Below, piece after piece: positions 52,549-62,492 of a stretch of 64,000 nt of DNA (position 1 is the first letter of the stretch; every line of letters begins with the position of its first letter). This stretch comes from Hymenobacter actinosclerus (lineage in GTDB: Bacteria > Bacteroidota > Bacteroidia > Cytophagales > Hymenobacteraceae): NCBI RefSeq assembly GCF_900111515.1, contig NZ_FOHS01000001.1, positions 1,371,419-1,435,418 of the forward strand. The letters are read 5' to 3'. A program made the position numbers and the translations under genes. The notes under the pieces were generated by a model. That model was not told where the DNA came from. It was given only the letters and a program-made list of their open reading frames with translations, and searched no databases.

Positions 52549-53979
52549 ATGTTCCGTCCGCTACTTTTCATGGTGATGCTGCTATCGGCCTTCTCAGCAA
52601 TGGCCCAGACCACTGTGCGCGTAACCGCCGTGCCGGCTGCCACGCCCGCCGCCGATAAGCTGTACCTGGCCGGCTCGTTCAACGGCTGGACGCCCGGCAG
52701 CCCGGCCTACGCGCTGGTCCGGCAGCCCGATGGCTCCTACGAACTCCTCTTGCCCGCCTCACTTACCGGTCCGGTAGAGTTCAAATTCACCCGCGGCTCC
52801 TGGGCCAGCGTCGAAACTGATGCAGCAGGCCAGGATGTAGCCAACCGGCGCCAGACGTTGAGCGGCGCGCCGGTAACGCTCAACCTGACGGTAGCCGGCT
52901 GGAAGGATCTGAGCGGTACGGGACCAGTAACCTGCCAGAGCACCGCCCTGCAGCCCAATGTGCGCGTTATCAGCGAAACCTTCGCCATGCCGCAGCTGGG
53001 CCGTACCCGCCGCATCTGGGTGTATTTGCCCAACGACTACGCCATGGCTCCCGGCAAGCGCTACCCCGTGCTCTATATGCACGACGGCCAGAACGTATTC
53101 GATGCCTGCACCAGCTTTTCGGGCGAGTGGGGCGTGGATGAAACCCTGAGCCAGCTGCAGGCCCAGGGCCTCGATGCCACCGGCAGCATTGTGGTAGCGG
53201 TAGACAACGGCGGCTCCGAGCGCCTGAACGAGCTGTCGCCCTGGAATAACCCGCAATACGGCGGCGGGCAGGGCGATAAGTATGTCGATTTCATGGTCCA
53301 GACGCTTAAGCCCTATATCGACGCCAACTACCGCACCCTCACGGGCCGCGAGTTTACGGGCGTGGCCGGCAGCAGCATGGGCGGACTGATTTCGACCTAC
53401 GCGGCCCTGAAATACCCGCTGGTTTACGGCCGGGTGGGCGTGTTCTCGCCGGCTTTCTGGTTTGCCGAGCAGCCGCTGTTCACCTACCTCCGCCAGCACC
53501 CGCCGCGGCCCGATACCCGATTCTACTTCGTGGCCGGCGCCACCGAAAGCGCCACCATGGCCCCGCTGATGCGCGCCGTGCACGATTCGCTAGCCAAAGC
53601 TGGCGTGCCGGCCGCCAACCTAAGCTACCGTGCAGTGCCCGACGGCCAGCACGCCGAATGGTTCTGGAAGCGCGAGTTTGCGGCAGCCTACCAGTGGCTG
53701 ATCCAACCGGCCGTGGTGACCAGCAACAGTAAACCTATGGCTGGGCTGGCATTCAGCGCCTACCCCAACCCAACCCGTAACCGCCTCACGCTGCTGCTGC
53801 CCGCCGAAGTGCGGGGCAGCGCCCGGCTGGAAATTGTGGATGTGCAAGGCCGGATAGTACGCCGCGAGAAGCTGAAATCGGGAGCGGTGCTTGATGTGAG
53901 CGAGTTGGCCGCCGGCGTGTATCAGTTGCACCTGACGGCCGGCGCACTCCAGGGCCGGCAGGCGCTGGTGAAGGAGTAG
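52549..53979 (+). CDS. Secreted CBM-esterase (alpha/beta hydrolase) with T9SS tail
   Basis: This 476-residue protein has a signal peptide (cleavage near AMAQT), an N-terminal glycogen/starch-binding-like domain (about 22-120; KLYLAGSFNGWTPGS, VEFKFTRGSWASVETD) and a Fes/esterase-D-type alpha/beta hydrolase domain (about 135-385). Nucleophile is the Ser in VAGSSMGGLIST and the catalytic His lies in DGQHAEWFW; HDGQNVFDA is the family oxyanion-region block. A type A T9SS sorting domain closes the chain (FSAYPNPTRNRL, AGVYQLHL). It probably removes acyl groups or acts on surface polymers; substrate unknown. Confidence 0.88.
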   Translation: MFRPLLFMVMLLSAFSAMAQTTVRVTAVPAATPAADKLYLAGSFNGWTPGSPAYALVRQPDGSYELLLPASLTGPVEFKFTRGSWASVETDAAGQDVANRRQTLSGAPVTLNLTVAGWKDLSGTGPVTCQSTALQPNVRVISETFAMPQLGRTRRIWVYLPNDYAMAPGKRYPVLYMHDGQNVFDACTSFSGEWGVDETLSQLQAQGLDATGSIVVAVDNGGSERLNELSPWNNPQYGGGQGDKYVDFMVQTLKPYIDANYRTLTGREFTGVAGSSMGGLISTYAALKYPLVYGRVGVFSPAFWFAEQPLFTYLRQHPPRPDTRFYFVAGATESATMAPLMRAVHDSLAKAGVPAANLSYRAVPDGQHAEWFWKREFAAAYQWLIQPAVVTSNSKPMAGLAFSAYPNPTRNRLTLLLPAEVRGSARLEIVDVQGRIVRREKLKSGAVLDVSELAAGVYQLHLTAGALQGRQALVKE

Positions 53980-53989
53980 CTGAGTTACC

Positions 53990-54040
53990 AGTGACAAGAA
54001 CGTCATTCATCGCTCTACTCAGAATGACGTTCTTGTCACT
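53990..54040. terminator. 19-bp perfect hairpin after the esterase gene
   Basis: AGTGACAAGAACGTCATTC (53990-54008) pairs perfectly with 54022-54040. It contains the GTCATTC core of the dispersed repeat family and precedes ACAACTGA-type repeats at 54044-54070. No T-run, so termination is uncertain. Confidence 0.7.
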
Positions 54041-54088
54041 GACAGCTAACAACTGAACGCTATCAACTGAAAAAATTCGGGCTTTTAC

Positions 54089-54118
54089 TTGCGGCGGCGC
54101 CAACCGTTGGTAGCTTTG
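54089..54118 (+). promoter_or_regulatory. trp operon promoter (TTG, 19 bp, TAGCTTTG)
   Basis: TTG (54089-54091) and TAGCTTTG (54111-54118) are separated by 19 bp, an exact Bacteroidota promoter. Transcription would begin near 54122, giving a leader of about 210 nt before trpE. Confidence 0.8.
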
Positions 54119-54150
54119 CAATGTTCAACGCCCCAAATCCTGTTTTGGCA

Positions 54151-54228
54151 ATGACTGTTTCGATGATGATGCAAGCCTGGTGGTGGCCCTACGGAAATTC
54201 CGGACGGGACAACCTGTGCGTGCGTTAG
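54151..54228 (+). CDS. trpL: trp operon leader peptide
   Basis: A 25-codon frame, MTVSMMMQA-WWW-PYGNSGRDNLCVR then TAG, contains three consecutive Trp codons (54178-54186). An in-frame ATG at 54121 would extend it by 10 codons, but that lies at or before the expected transcription start, so 54151 is preferred. It is followed 35 nt later by an intrinsic terminator and then trpE, the classic arrangement for ribosome-mediated attenuation: stalling at Trp codons when Trp-tRNA is scarce prevents the terminator from forming. Confidence 0.88.
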   Translation: MTVSMMMQAWWWPYGNSGRDNLCVR

Positions 54229-54289
54229 ACTCGAACCTGCTTCTTCGCAACCGCTCCAGATGTAACCCGGCCGCCCGCCGGGTTTTTTT
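54205..54289 (+). promoter_or_regulatory. trp attenuator with antiterminator segments
   Basis: The terminator stem is AACCCGGC (54264-54271) with GCCGGGTT (54277-54284), then seven T. An alternative pairing joins CGGGACAACCTG (54205-54216) to CAGATGTAACCCG (54257-54269) through CGGG/CCCG, ACA/TGT and CTG/CAG, which would consume the terminator's left arm. A ribosome at the Trp codons leaves 54205-54216 free; a ribosome at the stop codon covers it. Confidence 0.8.
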
Positions 54290-54335
54290 GTGCCCGGCGC
54301 TGGCTTTTCCTCTGCTCACCGCAACCAGCCCGCCC

Positions 54336-55751
54336 ATGCAATCCTACGCTCTCACCACCCGTTTCCAGCGCATTCTGGCCGATACCGTCACGCCGGTGGG
54401 CCTCTACCTGCGCCTGCGCGACCGGTACGACAACTGCCTGCTGCTCGAAAGCTCCGACTACCACGGCCAGCAAAACGCCTTCAGCTACCTCGCTTTCGAC
54501 CCGCTGGCGCGCTTCGAGCTGCGGGGCCGCGAGCTCACGCTGCGCCTGCCCGGCGACGTGGTGGAAACCGAAACGCTGGCCGCGCCGCGCCAGGCGCTGG
54601 GGCGGCTCCAGGAGTTTACCGCCGCTTTCCAGACCGAGGACACGGGCCACGACTTTATTACCGGCGGGCTATTCGGCTACCTGGGCTACGAGGCGGTGCA
54701 GGCCTTTGAAGACCTCACGCTCAACCCCGAAAAGCAGCCCGCCGGTAGCATTCCGGATATGCTCTACGGTACGTACCGGCACGTTATTGCCATCAACCAT
54801 TTCCGCAACGAGCTGTACGTGTTCGAGCACACGCTGGCAGGGGAGGAGGTGGACGAGGACGGCCTGACGCGGCTCATCAATCTGATTCGCAACCCCTCGC
54901 TGCCCGATTTCAAGTTCAAAACCGAGGGGCCGGAGCAGACCAACCAAACCGACGAGCAGTTCCTGGAAGTGCTGGCCACCGGTCAGCGGCACTGCCATTT
55001 GGGCGACGTGTTTCAGATTGTGCTTTCCCGGCGCTTCGAGCAGGGCTTTTCGGGCGACGAGTTCAACGTGTACCGGGCCCTGCGCTCCATCAACCCCTCG
55101 CCCTACCTGTTTTACTTTGATTACGGGGCCTTCAAGATTTTCGGCTCCTCGCCCGAGGCCCAGGTGCGCATTCAGGGCCGCGAGGCCAGTTTGTTCCCGA
55201 TTGCCGGTACGTTCCGGCGCACCGGCAACGACCTGCGGGATGCCGAGCTGGCCCGGCAGCTGGCCGACGACCCCAAGGAAAACGCCGAGCACGTGATGCT
55301 GGTGGACCTGGCCCGCAACGACCTGGCCCGCCACGGCGACGCGGTGGAGGTGAAAACCTTCCGCGAAATTCAGTTCTACTCGCACGTTATTCACCTGGTA
55401 AGCGAAGTGCGGGCCCAACTCGCCGAGGGCACCAACTCGCTGCAGGTGGTGGCCGATACCTTCCCAGCCGGTACGCTCTCGGGGGCGCCCAAGCACCGCG
55501 CCATGCAGCTGATTGACCAGCTCGAACCCACCGCCCGCGGCTACTACGGCGGCGCCATTGGCCACCTGGGCTTCAACGGCGACTTCAACCACGCCATCAT
55601 GATTCGCTCCTTCCTGAGCACCGGCGGCCGCCTCTATTTCCAGGCCGGCGCGGGCGTGGTAGCCGCCTCCGACACCCATTCCGAACTCCAGGAAGTTCAC
55701 CACAAACTGGCCGCCCTGCGCAAGGCGCTGGCTGAGGCCGAGCAGGTATAA
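54336..55751 (+). CDS. trpE: Anthranilate synthase component I
   Basis: This 471-residue enzyme converts chorismate and ammonia to anthranilate. It has the tryptophan feedback motif LLES (36-39), the chorismate-utilising domain with PFLFYFD-like PSPYLFYFDYG, the IAGTFRRTGND and GENAEHVMLVDLARNDL-type blocks (here KENAEHVMLVDLARNDL) and TFPAGTLSGAPKHRAM. Start ATG 54336 lies 47 nt after the attenuator T-run. The gene is first in an eight-gene operon with trpG, D, C, F, B, A and a DAHP synthase. Confidence 0.97.
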   Translation: MQSYALTTRFQRILADTVTPVGLYLRLRDRYDNCLLLESSDYHGQQNAFSYLAFDPLARFELRGRELTLRLPGDVVETETLAAPRQALGRLQEFTAAFQTEDTGHDFITGGLFGYLGYEAVQAFEDLTLNPEKQPAGSIPDMLYGTYRHVIAINHFRNELYVFEHTLAGEEVDEDGLTRLINLIRNPSLPDFKFKTEGPEQTNQTDEQFLEVLATGQRHCHLGDVFQIVLSRRFEQGFSGDEFNVYRALRSINPSPYLFYFDYGAFKIFGSSPEAQVRIQGREASLFPIAGTFRRTGNDLRDAELARQLADDPKENAEHVMLVDLARNDLARHGDAVEVKTFREIQFYSHVIHLVSEVRAQLAEGTNSLQVVADTFPAGTLSGAPKHRAMQLIDQLEPTARGYYGGAIGHLGFNGDFNHAIMIRSFLSTGGRLYFQAGAGVVAASDTHSELQEVHHKLAALRKALAEAEQV

Positions 55752-55756
55752 ATGGG

Positions 55757-55846
55757 CTATCAGTTGTTGGTTGTCAGTTGTCAGGCACTTCCGTCGCCTC
55801 ATCTCAGCTAATAATCTAACAACTGACAACCAACAACTGACAACTA
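55757..55846. repeat. ACAACTGACAAC-family inverted repeat in the trpE-trpG spacer
   Basis: CAGTTGTTGGTTGTCAGTTG (55761-55780) and ACAACTGACAACCAACAACT (from 55821) form inverted arms filling almost the whole 95-bp spacer up to the trpG ATG. Same family as the insert in the ketosynthase gene. Confidence 0.85.
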
Positions 55847-56413
55847 ATGAACATTCTCGTTCTCGACAACTACGATTCCTTCACCTACAACCTCGTGCAG
55901 GTGCTGCGCGAGCTGGGCCACCGCGACAACGTGCGCGTGATTCGCAACGACCAGCTGACGTTGGATGAGGTGGAGGATTACGACGCGGTGCTGCTGTCGC
56001 CCGGACCGGGGCTGCCCGCCGGTGCCGGGCTGATGCCCGAAATAATCCGGCGTTACGCGCCTACCAAGCGGGTGCTGGGTGTGTGCCTGGGCCACCAGGG
56101 CCTGGCCGAAAGCTTCGGCGGCGAGCTGTACAACATGCCCCAGGTGCTGCACGGCCTCGCTACTGAGGCCCGTCTGACGGTTCCCGACCGCCTGTTCGAC
56201 GAGCTGCCGCAGACTTTTAAAGTGGGCCGCTACCACTCCTGGAGCGTGCGGCCCGAGTCGGTGCCGGCCGCGCTGGAAGTAACGGCCGTGGATGAGCACG
56301 GCCAGGTACTGGCCTTTCGCCACCGCGAGTACGACGTGCGCGGCGTGCAGTTCCACCCCGAGTCCATCCTCACCGAACACGGCCCCCAGATGCTGGCCAA
56401 CTGGCTGAAGTGA
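55847..56413 (+). CDS. trpG: Anthranilate synthase component II (glutamine amidotransferase)
   Basis: This 188-residue class-I glutamine amidotransferase supplies ammonia to TrpE. The oxyanion LLSPGPGLP, the nucleophile Cys80 in LGVCLGHQ, and the His-Glu pair in VQFHPESIL are present. N-terminal MNILVLDNYDSFTYN is the family start, confirming ATG 55847. It might also serve p-aminobenzoate synthesis, as in some bacteria. Separate from trpE and trpD (no fusion). Confidence 0.97.
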   Translation: MNILVLDNYDSFTYNLVQVLRELGHRDNVRVIRNDQLTLDEVEDYDAVLLSPGPGLPAGAGLMPEIIRRYAPTKRVLGVCLGHQGLAESFGGELYNMPQVLHGLATEARLTVPDRLFDELPQTFKVGRYHSWSVRPESVPAALEVTAVDEHGQVLAFRHREYDVRGVQFHPESILTEHGPQMLANWLK

Positions 56414-56430
56414 TTTGTCGGGTAGAATAA

Positions 56431-56517
56431 CTGTCATCCTGAGCTTGCGAAGGACCTTGTCACATAGCCACGACTCATTCAGACGTGATAAGGTCCTTCG
56501 CAAGCTCAGGATGACAG
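56431..56517. repeat. 28-bp perfect inverted repeat in the trpG-trpD spacer
   Basis: CTGTCATCCTGAGCTTGCGA begins the left arm (56431-56458); the right arm is 56490-56517. It is followed by AATCAGCGAAATCAATACAA-type units (56528-56560) reaching the trpD start. Confidence 0.92.
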
Positions 56518-56564
56518 GAGGAAAAAATCAGCGAAATCAATACAATCAGCGCGAATCAGTGATT

Positions 56565-57554
56565 ATGAGGCATATTCTTGCTCAACTTTTCGACCAGCAG
56601 CTGCTCACGCACGCCGAGGCCCACGAGGCCATGCTGCGCATCGGGCAGGGCGAAGCCAACGCCGCCGAAATGGCCGCTTTCATGAGCGTGTACCGGATGC
56701 GGCCGATTTCGGTGCCCGAGCTGGCCGGCTTCCGCGACGCGCTGCTGAGCCTCAGCCGCGACCCGGAGCTGGGCACGCGCGACACCATCGACATCGTGGG
56801 TACCGGCGGCGACGGCAAGGACACGCTCAACATCAGCACGCTGGCCTGTTTCGTGGTGGCGGGGGCGGGCTACCAGGTCACCAAGCACGGCAATATCGGC
56901 GTGTCGTCGGTGTGCGGCTCGTCGGATGTACTGCGCGAGCTGGGCGTGAACCTGGCGGCCGACAATGACCAGTTGAAGCGGCAGCTGGAGCGGGCCGGCA
57001 TTTGCGTGCTGCACGCGCCGGCCTTCCACCCGGCCATGCGCCACGCCGGGCCGGTGCGCCGCGAGCTGGGCGTGCGCACGTTCTTTAATATTCTGGGGCC
57101 GCTCGTGAACCCGGTGCGACCGAAGTTCCAAGTGGCCGGCACGTTCAGCCTGGAGCTGCTGCGCCTCTACCACTACCTGCTCCAGCAAACCGATGCCCGC
57201 TACACCGTGGTGCACGCCCTCGACGGCTACGACGAACTCTCGCTGACCGGAGCAGCCAAGCTGGCCACGCCCGCCGGCGAGCGGCTGGCCACCGCCGCCG
57301 ACCTGGGCCTGCCCGCCACCCGCCCCGCCGAGCTGGCCGGCGGCCGCACCGCCGCCGAGTCGGCCCGCCTGTTTATTGACGTGCTCGAAGGCCGCGCCAC
57401 CCGCCCCCAGCGCGACGTGGTAACGGCCAATGCCGCCCTGGCCATTAGCTGCCGCGAGCCCGAATTCAGCTTCGCCGAAGCCCTGGCCGCCGCCCGCGAA
57501 TCCCTGGATTCGGGCCGGGCGCGTCAGGCTTTGAAGCTGTTAGTTTCGGCTTAG
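56565..57554 (+). CDS. trpD: Anthranilate phosphoribosyltransferase
   Basis: This 329-residue enzyme joins anthranilate to phosphoribosyl pyrophosphate. The PRPP loop GTGGDGKDT (79-87), the KHGNIGVSSVCGSSDVL block and the RTFFNILGPLVNP anthranilate-site motif are conserved. Start ATG 56565 (MRHILAQLF) is chosen because upstream in-frame sequence is repeat-derived. Its TAG stop (57552-57554) runs into a GCAAGCTGCAAG-type repeat. Confidence 0.97.
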   Translation: MRHILAQLFDQQLLTHAEAHEAMLRIGQGEANAAEMAAFMSVYRMRPISVPELAGFRDALLSLSRDPELGTRDTIDIVGTGGDGKDTLNISTLACFVVAGAGYQVTKHGNIGVSSVCGSSDVLRELGVNLAADNDQLKRQLERAGICVLHAPAFHPAMRHAGPVRRELGVRTFFNILGPLVNPVRPKFQVAGTFSLELLRLYHYLLQQTDARYTVVHALDGYDELSLTGAAKLATPAGERLATAADLGLPATRPAELAGGRTAAESARLFIDVLEGRATRPQRDVVTANAALAISCREPEFSFAEALAAARESLDSGRARQALKLLVSA

Positions 57555-57680
57555 CTGCAAGCTGCAAGCCTCAAGCGGCAAGTTTGAAAAGCCCGCATGG
57601 ACTTACCTCCACATTCTTTCAATTCTCACTACCCCTCAATCAGCCAAGACTTGCAGCTTGTAGCTTGCGGCTTGCAGCTT
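57553..57680. repeat. GCAAGCTGCAAG-family repeats in the trpD-trpC spacer
   Basis: AGCTGCAAGCTGCAAGCC (57553-57570) and CTTGCAGCTTGTAGCTTGCG (57650-57669) are inverted relative to each other, separated by about 75 bp of unique sequence. Confidence 0.82.
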
Positions 57681-57686
57681 CCCAAC

Positions 57687-58472
57687 ATGACCATCCTCGA
57701 TAAAATAATTGCCCATAAGCGCCGCGAAGTGGCCGAGCGCCAGAGTCTGGTGCCGCTCAAGAAGCTGGAGCAGAGCCTGTACATGGAGGCCAGGCCGCTG
57801 AGTTTGCGCCACTACCTGCTGCGCGACGACTTGAGCGGCATCATTGCCGAGTTCAAGCGCAAGTCGCCCAGCAAAGGCGTGATTAACGCCTACGCGCCGG
57901 TCGAGCGCACCACGCTGGGCTACATGCAGGCGGGGGCCTCGGCCCTGTCGGTGCTCACGGATACCGAGTTTTTCGGCGGGAAAAACGAGGACCTGACCAC
58001 GGCCCGGCGCTACAATTTCTGCCCCATTCTGCGCAAGGATTTCGTGGTGGAGGAGTACCAGATAATCGAGGCCAAAAGCATCGGGGCCGATGCCGTGCTG
58101 CTGATTGCGGCCGTGCTGAGCGGTGAGCAGGTGCTGCGCCTGGGCCGGCTGGCCAAAAGCCTGGGAATGGAAGTGCTGCTCGAAATCCACAACGAAGCCG
58201 AGCTGACCGACACGCTGCATCCCGACGCCGTGAGCCTGGTGGGCGTGAACAACCGTAACCTGCACGATTTCGCCGTGAGCCTCGACACCTCGGGCGAGTT
58301 GGCCCGCCAGATTCCCGACGAGTACGTGAAGGTGACGGAAAGCGGCCTGAACTCGGCCGCTGACATTAAAAACCTGCGCGAGGTGGGCTATCGGGGCTTT
58401 CTGATGGGGGAGGCCTTTATGCGCCACGCCCGGCCCGAGCAGGCCTGCGCCGCGCTAGTGCAGCAGCTGTAG
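57687..58472 (+). CDS. trpC: Indole-3-glycerol phosphate synthase
   Basis: This 261-residue TIM-barrel enzyme closes the indole ring. It has the N-terminal IIAHKRREV, the catalytic lysine motif IIAEFKRKSPSKG, ALSVLTDTEFFGG, LRKDFVVEEYQI, EIHNEAEL, VGVNNRNLHDF and ESGLNSAADI blocks in order. Start ATG 57687 is used because upstream in-frame residues are encoded by repeat DNA. trpF follows at once. Not fused to trpF. Confidence 0.97.
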   Translation: MTILDKIIAHKRREVAERQSLVPLKKLEQSLYMEARPLSLRHYLLRDDLSGIIAEFKRKSPSKGVINAYAPVERTTLGYMQAGASALSVLTDTEFFGGKNEDLTTARRYNFCPILRKDFVVEEYQIIEAKSIGADAVLLIAAVLSGEQVLRLGRLAKSLGMEVLLEIHNEAELTDTLHPDAVSLVGVNNRNLHDFAVSLDTSGELARQIPDEYVKVTESGLNSAADIKNLREVGYRGFLMGEAFMRHARPEQACAALVQQL

Positions 58473-58536
58473 GGGTATGGCCGGAACTATGAACATCGCG
58501 CCCGCTTCGCCGTTTGGCTTTGCAAACTCCCTGCGT

Positions 58537-59178
58537 ATGCCAAATGCCACCCATCTTCGCCTGAAAGTCTGCGGCCTGCGGCAGGCCGAAAATATCCTGG
58601 AAGTAGCGGGCCTGGAGCCCGACTTTCTGGGGTTTATCTTCACGCCGAAATCGAAACGGTTCGTGGGCGAGGAGCTGAGCGGCGAGCTGCTGCGGAGCCT
58701 GCCCGCGGGCGTGCGCAAAGTGGGCGTGTTCGTTGATCAGAGCGTGGCCGAAATTATGCAGCAGGTGCGGCGCTACGGCCTCGATCTGGTGCAGCTGCAC
58801 GGTGCCGAGCCACCCGCCCAGTGCGCCGCGCTCCGCGCCAACGACGTGGGCGTCATCAAGGCCTTTGCGGTGGCCGACGCGGTAGATTTCGCGGCCCTGG
58901 AGCCCTACGTGCCGTTCTGCGACTACTTCCTGTTCGATGCGGCCGGACCCCAGCCGGGCGGCAACGGCACCCGCTTTAGCTGGGAGCTGCTGCGCCGCTA
59001 CAACCTGCCGGTGCCTTACCTGCTGGCCGGCGGCATCGGCCCGGGCATGGCCGCCGAGCTGGCCCGGCTGGACCTGCCGGGCCTCTACGGGCTCGATGTA
59101 AACAGCGGCTTCGAAATCGCGCCCGCCCTGAAAGATGCGGACCGGCTGCGCGAGTTTTTCACCGAATTGCAGGGCTGA
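58537..59178 (+). CDS. trpF: Phosphoribosylanthranilate isomerase
   Basis: This protein of about 213 residues performs the Amadori rearrangement in Trp synthesis. Blocks: LRLKVCGLR (catalytic Cys), [46 protein letters not shown] (Asp general acid) and [13 protein letters not shown] 58537 sets KVCG at the usual N-terminal position. A longer start at ATG 58477, only 4 bp after the trpC stop, would add 20 residues and cannot be excluded. Confidence 0.94.
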   Translation: MPNATHLRLKVCGLRQAENILEVAGLEPDFLGFIFTPKSKRFVGEELSGELLRSLPAGVRKVGVFVDQSVAEIMQQVRRYGLDLVQLHGAEPPAQCAALRANDVGVIKAFAVADAVDFAALEPYVPFCDYFLFDAAGPQPGGNGTRFSWELLRRYNLPVPYLLAGGIGPGMAAELARLDLPGLYGLDVNSGFEIAPALKDADRLREFFTELQG

Positions 59179-59255
59179 TTTCTACCGGTTCCGGTCCGTT
59201 TGCCGCCCCCAGTTGTTTCCTGTTTACGCTCCATCAGAACATCGTTTCCTCAACG

Positions 59256-59294
59256 AAAAGCTATCAGCCACCAGCTAAAAGCTACCAGCTCCTA
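59256..59294. repeat. AGCTATCAGC-type repeats in the trpF-trpB spacer
   Basis: AGCTATCAGCCACCAGC and AGCTAAAAGCTACCAGC units occur just before the trpB start. Same family as the lysC-lysA spacer; only one orientation is present here. Confidence 0.65.
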
Positions 59295-59297
59295 AAA

Positions 59298-60491
<1,194 letters not shown>

Positions 60492-60499
60492 ACGCCTGT

Positions 60500-60580
60500 C
60501 ATCCTGAGCTTGCGAAGGACCTATACAGAAGCCAACATCAGATAACAGCCTCTGTATAGGTCCTTCGCAAGCTCAGGATG
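60500..60580. repeat. 30-bp perfect inverted repeat in the trpB-trpA spacer
   Basis: Arms 60500-60529 and 60551-60580 contain CATCCTGAGCTTGCGAAGGA, the same unit as in the trpG-trpD spacer but with a different loop and arm tip. Confidence 0.92.
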
Positions 60581-60596
60581 CCATTCAGCTCAACCC

Positions 60597-61373
60597 ATGA
60601 ACCGAATCCAGAACGCCTTCCAGCAGGATAAAAAACTGCTCAACATCTACTTCACGGCCGGCTACCCGCAGCTTGAAAGCACGGTGCCCATTCTCAAGGC
60701 CCTCGCCGAAGCCGGCGCCGACCTCATCGAAATCGGGATGCCGTTTTCCGACCCGCTGGCCGACGGCCCGGTGATTCAGGCCAGCAGCACCGTGGCCCTG
60801 CATAACGGCATGAACATGCGGGTACTGTTCGGGCAGCTGCAAGGCGTGCGCGAGCAGGTGCCGGACACGCCCATTCTGCTCATGGGCTACCTGAACCCGG
60901 TGATGCAGTTCGGGGTGGAAAACTTCTGCCGTGAAGCTGCCGGCGCCGGCGTCGATGGGGTAATCCTGCCCGACCTGCCGCTGGACGATTACGTGGCCGA
61001 GTACCAGGACATCTTCCGGAGCCACAACCTGCGGCCGGTGTTCCTCATCACGCCCCAAACCGCCCCCGAACGCATTCGCCGCATCGACGAGCTGACCGAT
61101 TCGTTTCTTTACCTCGTGTCGGGCCCCGGCACCACGGGCGGGGCCAACACTCAGGCCAAGGGCGTGCAGGAAGCCTATTTCGAGCGGATTGAGGCCATGA
61201 ACCTGCGCAACCCGCGCCTCGTGGGCTTCGGCATTTCGGATAAACAGTCGTTCGAGCAGGCTTGCCAGCACGCCGAGGGTGCCATCATCGGCTCGGCCCT
61301 GATTCGGGCCCTGGAAGGCGCCGAGGATGCCCCGGCCGCCGCCGCCGCTTTTGTTTCTTCTATCGTTCAGTAA
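60597..61373 (+). CDS. trpA: Tryptophan synthase alpha subunit
   Basis: This 258-residue TIM barrel cleaves indole-3-glycerol phosphate. Catalytic Glu45 and Asp56 lie in LIEIGMPFSDPLADGP; the loop MGYLNPVMQFG and the phosphate motifs VSGPGTTGG and GFGISDKQSF are present. Start ATG 60597 is 16 bp after the hairpin ending at 60580. Its TAA at 61371-61373 abuts the next inverted repeat. Confidence 0.97.
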   Translation: MNRIQNAFQQDKKLLNIYFTAGYPQLESTVPILKALAEAGADLIEIGMPFSDPLADGPVIQASSTVALHNGMNMRVLFGQLQGVREQVPDTPILLMGYLNPVMQFGVENFCREAAGAGVDGVILPDLPLDDYVAEYQDIFRSHNLRPVFLITPQTAPERIRRIDELTDSFLYLVSGPGTTGGANTQAKGVQEAYFERIEAMNLRNPRLVGFGISDKQSFEQACQHAEGAIIGSALIRALEGAEDAPAAAAAFVSSIVQ

Positions 61374-61376
61374 CAT

Positions 61377-61465
61377 TTCCCGCAGAGGCGCGCAGAGGGT
61401 TTCGCAGAGGTTCGCAGAACAGCTCAGCGAACCTCTGCGAAACCCTCTGCGCGCCTCTGCGGGAA
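61377..61465. repeat. 39-bp perfect inverted repeat (CGCAGAGG family)
   Basis: Arms 61377-61415 and 61427-61465 match perfectly. Units TTCCCGCAGAGGCGCGCAGA and GTTTCGCAGAGGTTCGC mirror those of the bioD-bioA spacer. Confidence 0.92.
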
Positions 61466-61478
61466 CCCACATAAAAAC

Positions 61479-62492
61479 ATGATAATCCAACTCGACCCCC
61501 AGATTTCCGCGCAGAACCAGCAGGAGATTGAAGCCCGCATTCAGGCCCTGAAATACAAGTCCACCGAGGTGAAAACCCAGCGGGCCCATTACCTGGTAGC
61601 CATTGGCAAGGCCGAAATCGACCTGCGCAGCCTTGGCCAGCTGCCCGGCGTGCAGGACATCCACCGCGTGTCGGACGACTACAAGCTGGTGAGCCGCAAG
61701 TGGCGCGTGCGCCCCACCGTGCTCGACCTCGGCGACGGGGTGCGCATCGGGGAGGGCACACTCACGCTGGCCGCCGGCCCGTGCAGCATCGAGAGCGAGG
61801 CCCAGATGGAAAGCGTGTTGCAGCATCTCGTCGATAACGACGTGCGCATTATGCGCGGGGGCGTGTTCAAGCCGCGCTCCTCGCCCTACTCGTTCCGGGG
61901 CCTGGGCATGGAGGGGCTGCGGCTGTTTCACCAGCTGGCGCGGGCGCGGGGCATCAAAATCGTGACCGAAGTGATGCAGGTGTCGCAGGTAGAGGAGATG
62001 CACGACTACGTGGATGTGTTTCAGGTGGGCGCCCGCAACACCCAGAACTTCAACCTGCTCGATGCGCTGGGCGGCGTCGATAAGCCGGTGATGATCAAGC
62101 GCGGCATTTCGGGCACGCTGGAGGAACTGCTGTCGTCGGCCGAGTACGTGTTTTCGGGCGGCAACGAGAAGCTGATTCTCTGCGAGCGAGGCATCCGGAC
62201 CTTCGAAACGGCCTCGCGTAATACGCTGGATTTGAATGCGGTGCCCATTCTCAAGGAGAAAACCCACCTGCCTGTCATCGTCGACCCCTCGCACGGCATC
62301 GGCCTGCGCGAGCACGTGGCCGCCATGGCCCTGGCCGGCGTAATGGCCGGCGCCGACGGCATCATCTACGAAACTCACGAGACGCCCGAAAAAGCCGCTT
62401 CCGACGGCGCCCAGACGCTCAACTTTGATGAGTCGGCCCGCCTGATTCGCAACCTTCGCCGGGTGTACGCCCTGCGGCAGGAGCTGGAGTAG
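61479..62492 (+). CDS. aroF: 3-deoxy-7-phosphoheptulonate (DAHP) synthase
   Basis: This 337-residue class I-beta enzyme condenses phosphoenolpyruvate with erythrose 4-phosphate, the first shikimate step. An N-terminal ferredoxin-like regulatory domain (about 1-75) precedes the barrel: LAAGPCSIES, RGGVFKPRSSPYSFRG, TEVMQVSQVEE, VGARNTQNF, VMIKRGISG and VDPSHGIGL. The N-terminal domain is the type used for Tyr/Phe feedback in relatives. Its place at the end of the trp operon ties pathway entry to tryptophan demand. Confidence 0.95.
   Translation: MIIQLDPQISAQNQQEIEARIQALKYKSTEVKTQRAHYLVAIGKAEIDLRSLGQLPGVQDIHRVSDDYKLVSRKWRVRPTVLDLGDGVRIGEGTLTLAAGPCSIESEAQMESVLQHLVDNDVRIMRGGVFKPRSSPYSFRGLGMEGLRLFHQLARARGIKIVTEVMQVSQVEEMHDYVDVFQVGARNTQNFNLLDALGGVDKPVMIKRGISGTLEELLSSAEYVFSGGNEKLILCERGIRTFETASRNTLDLNAVPILKEKTHLPVIVDPSHGIGLREHVAAMALAGVMAGADGIIYETHETPEKAASDGAQTLNFDESARLIRNLRRVYALRQELE

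Noticed and set aside
54121..54150. Longer trp leader starting at ATG 54121
   Set aside because: In frame with the leader, but the ATG lies 2 nt after the -7 box, at or before the expected transcription start, so the ATG at 54151 is more likely. Not fully excluded.
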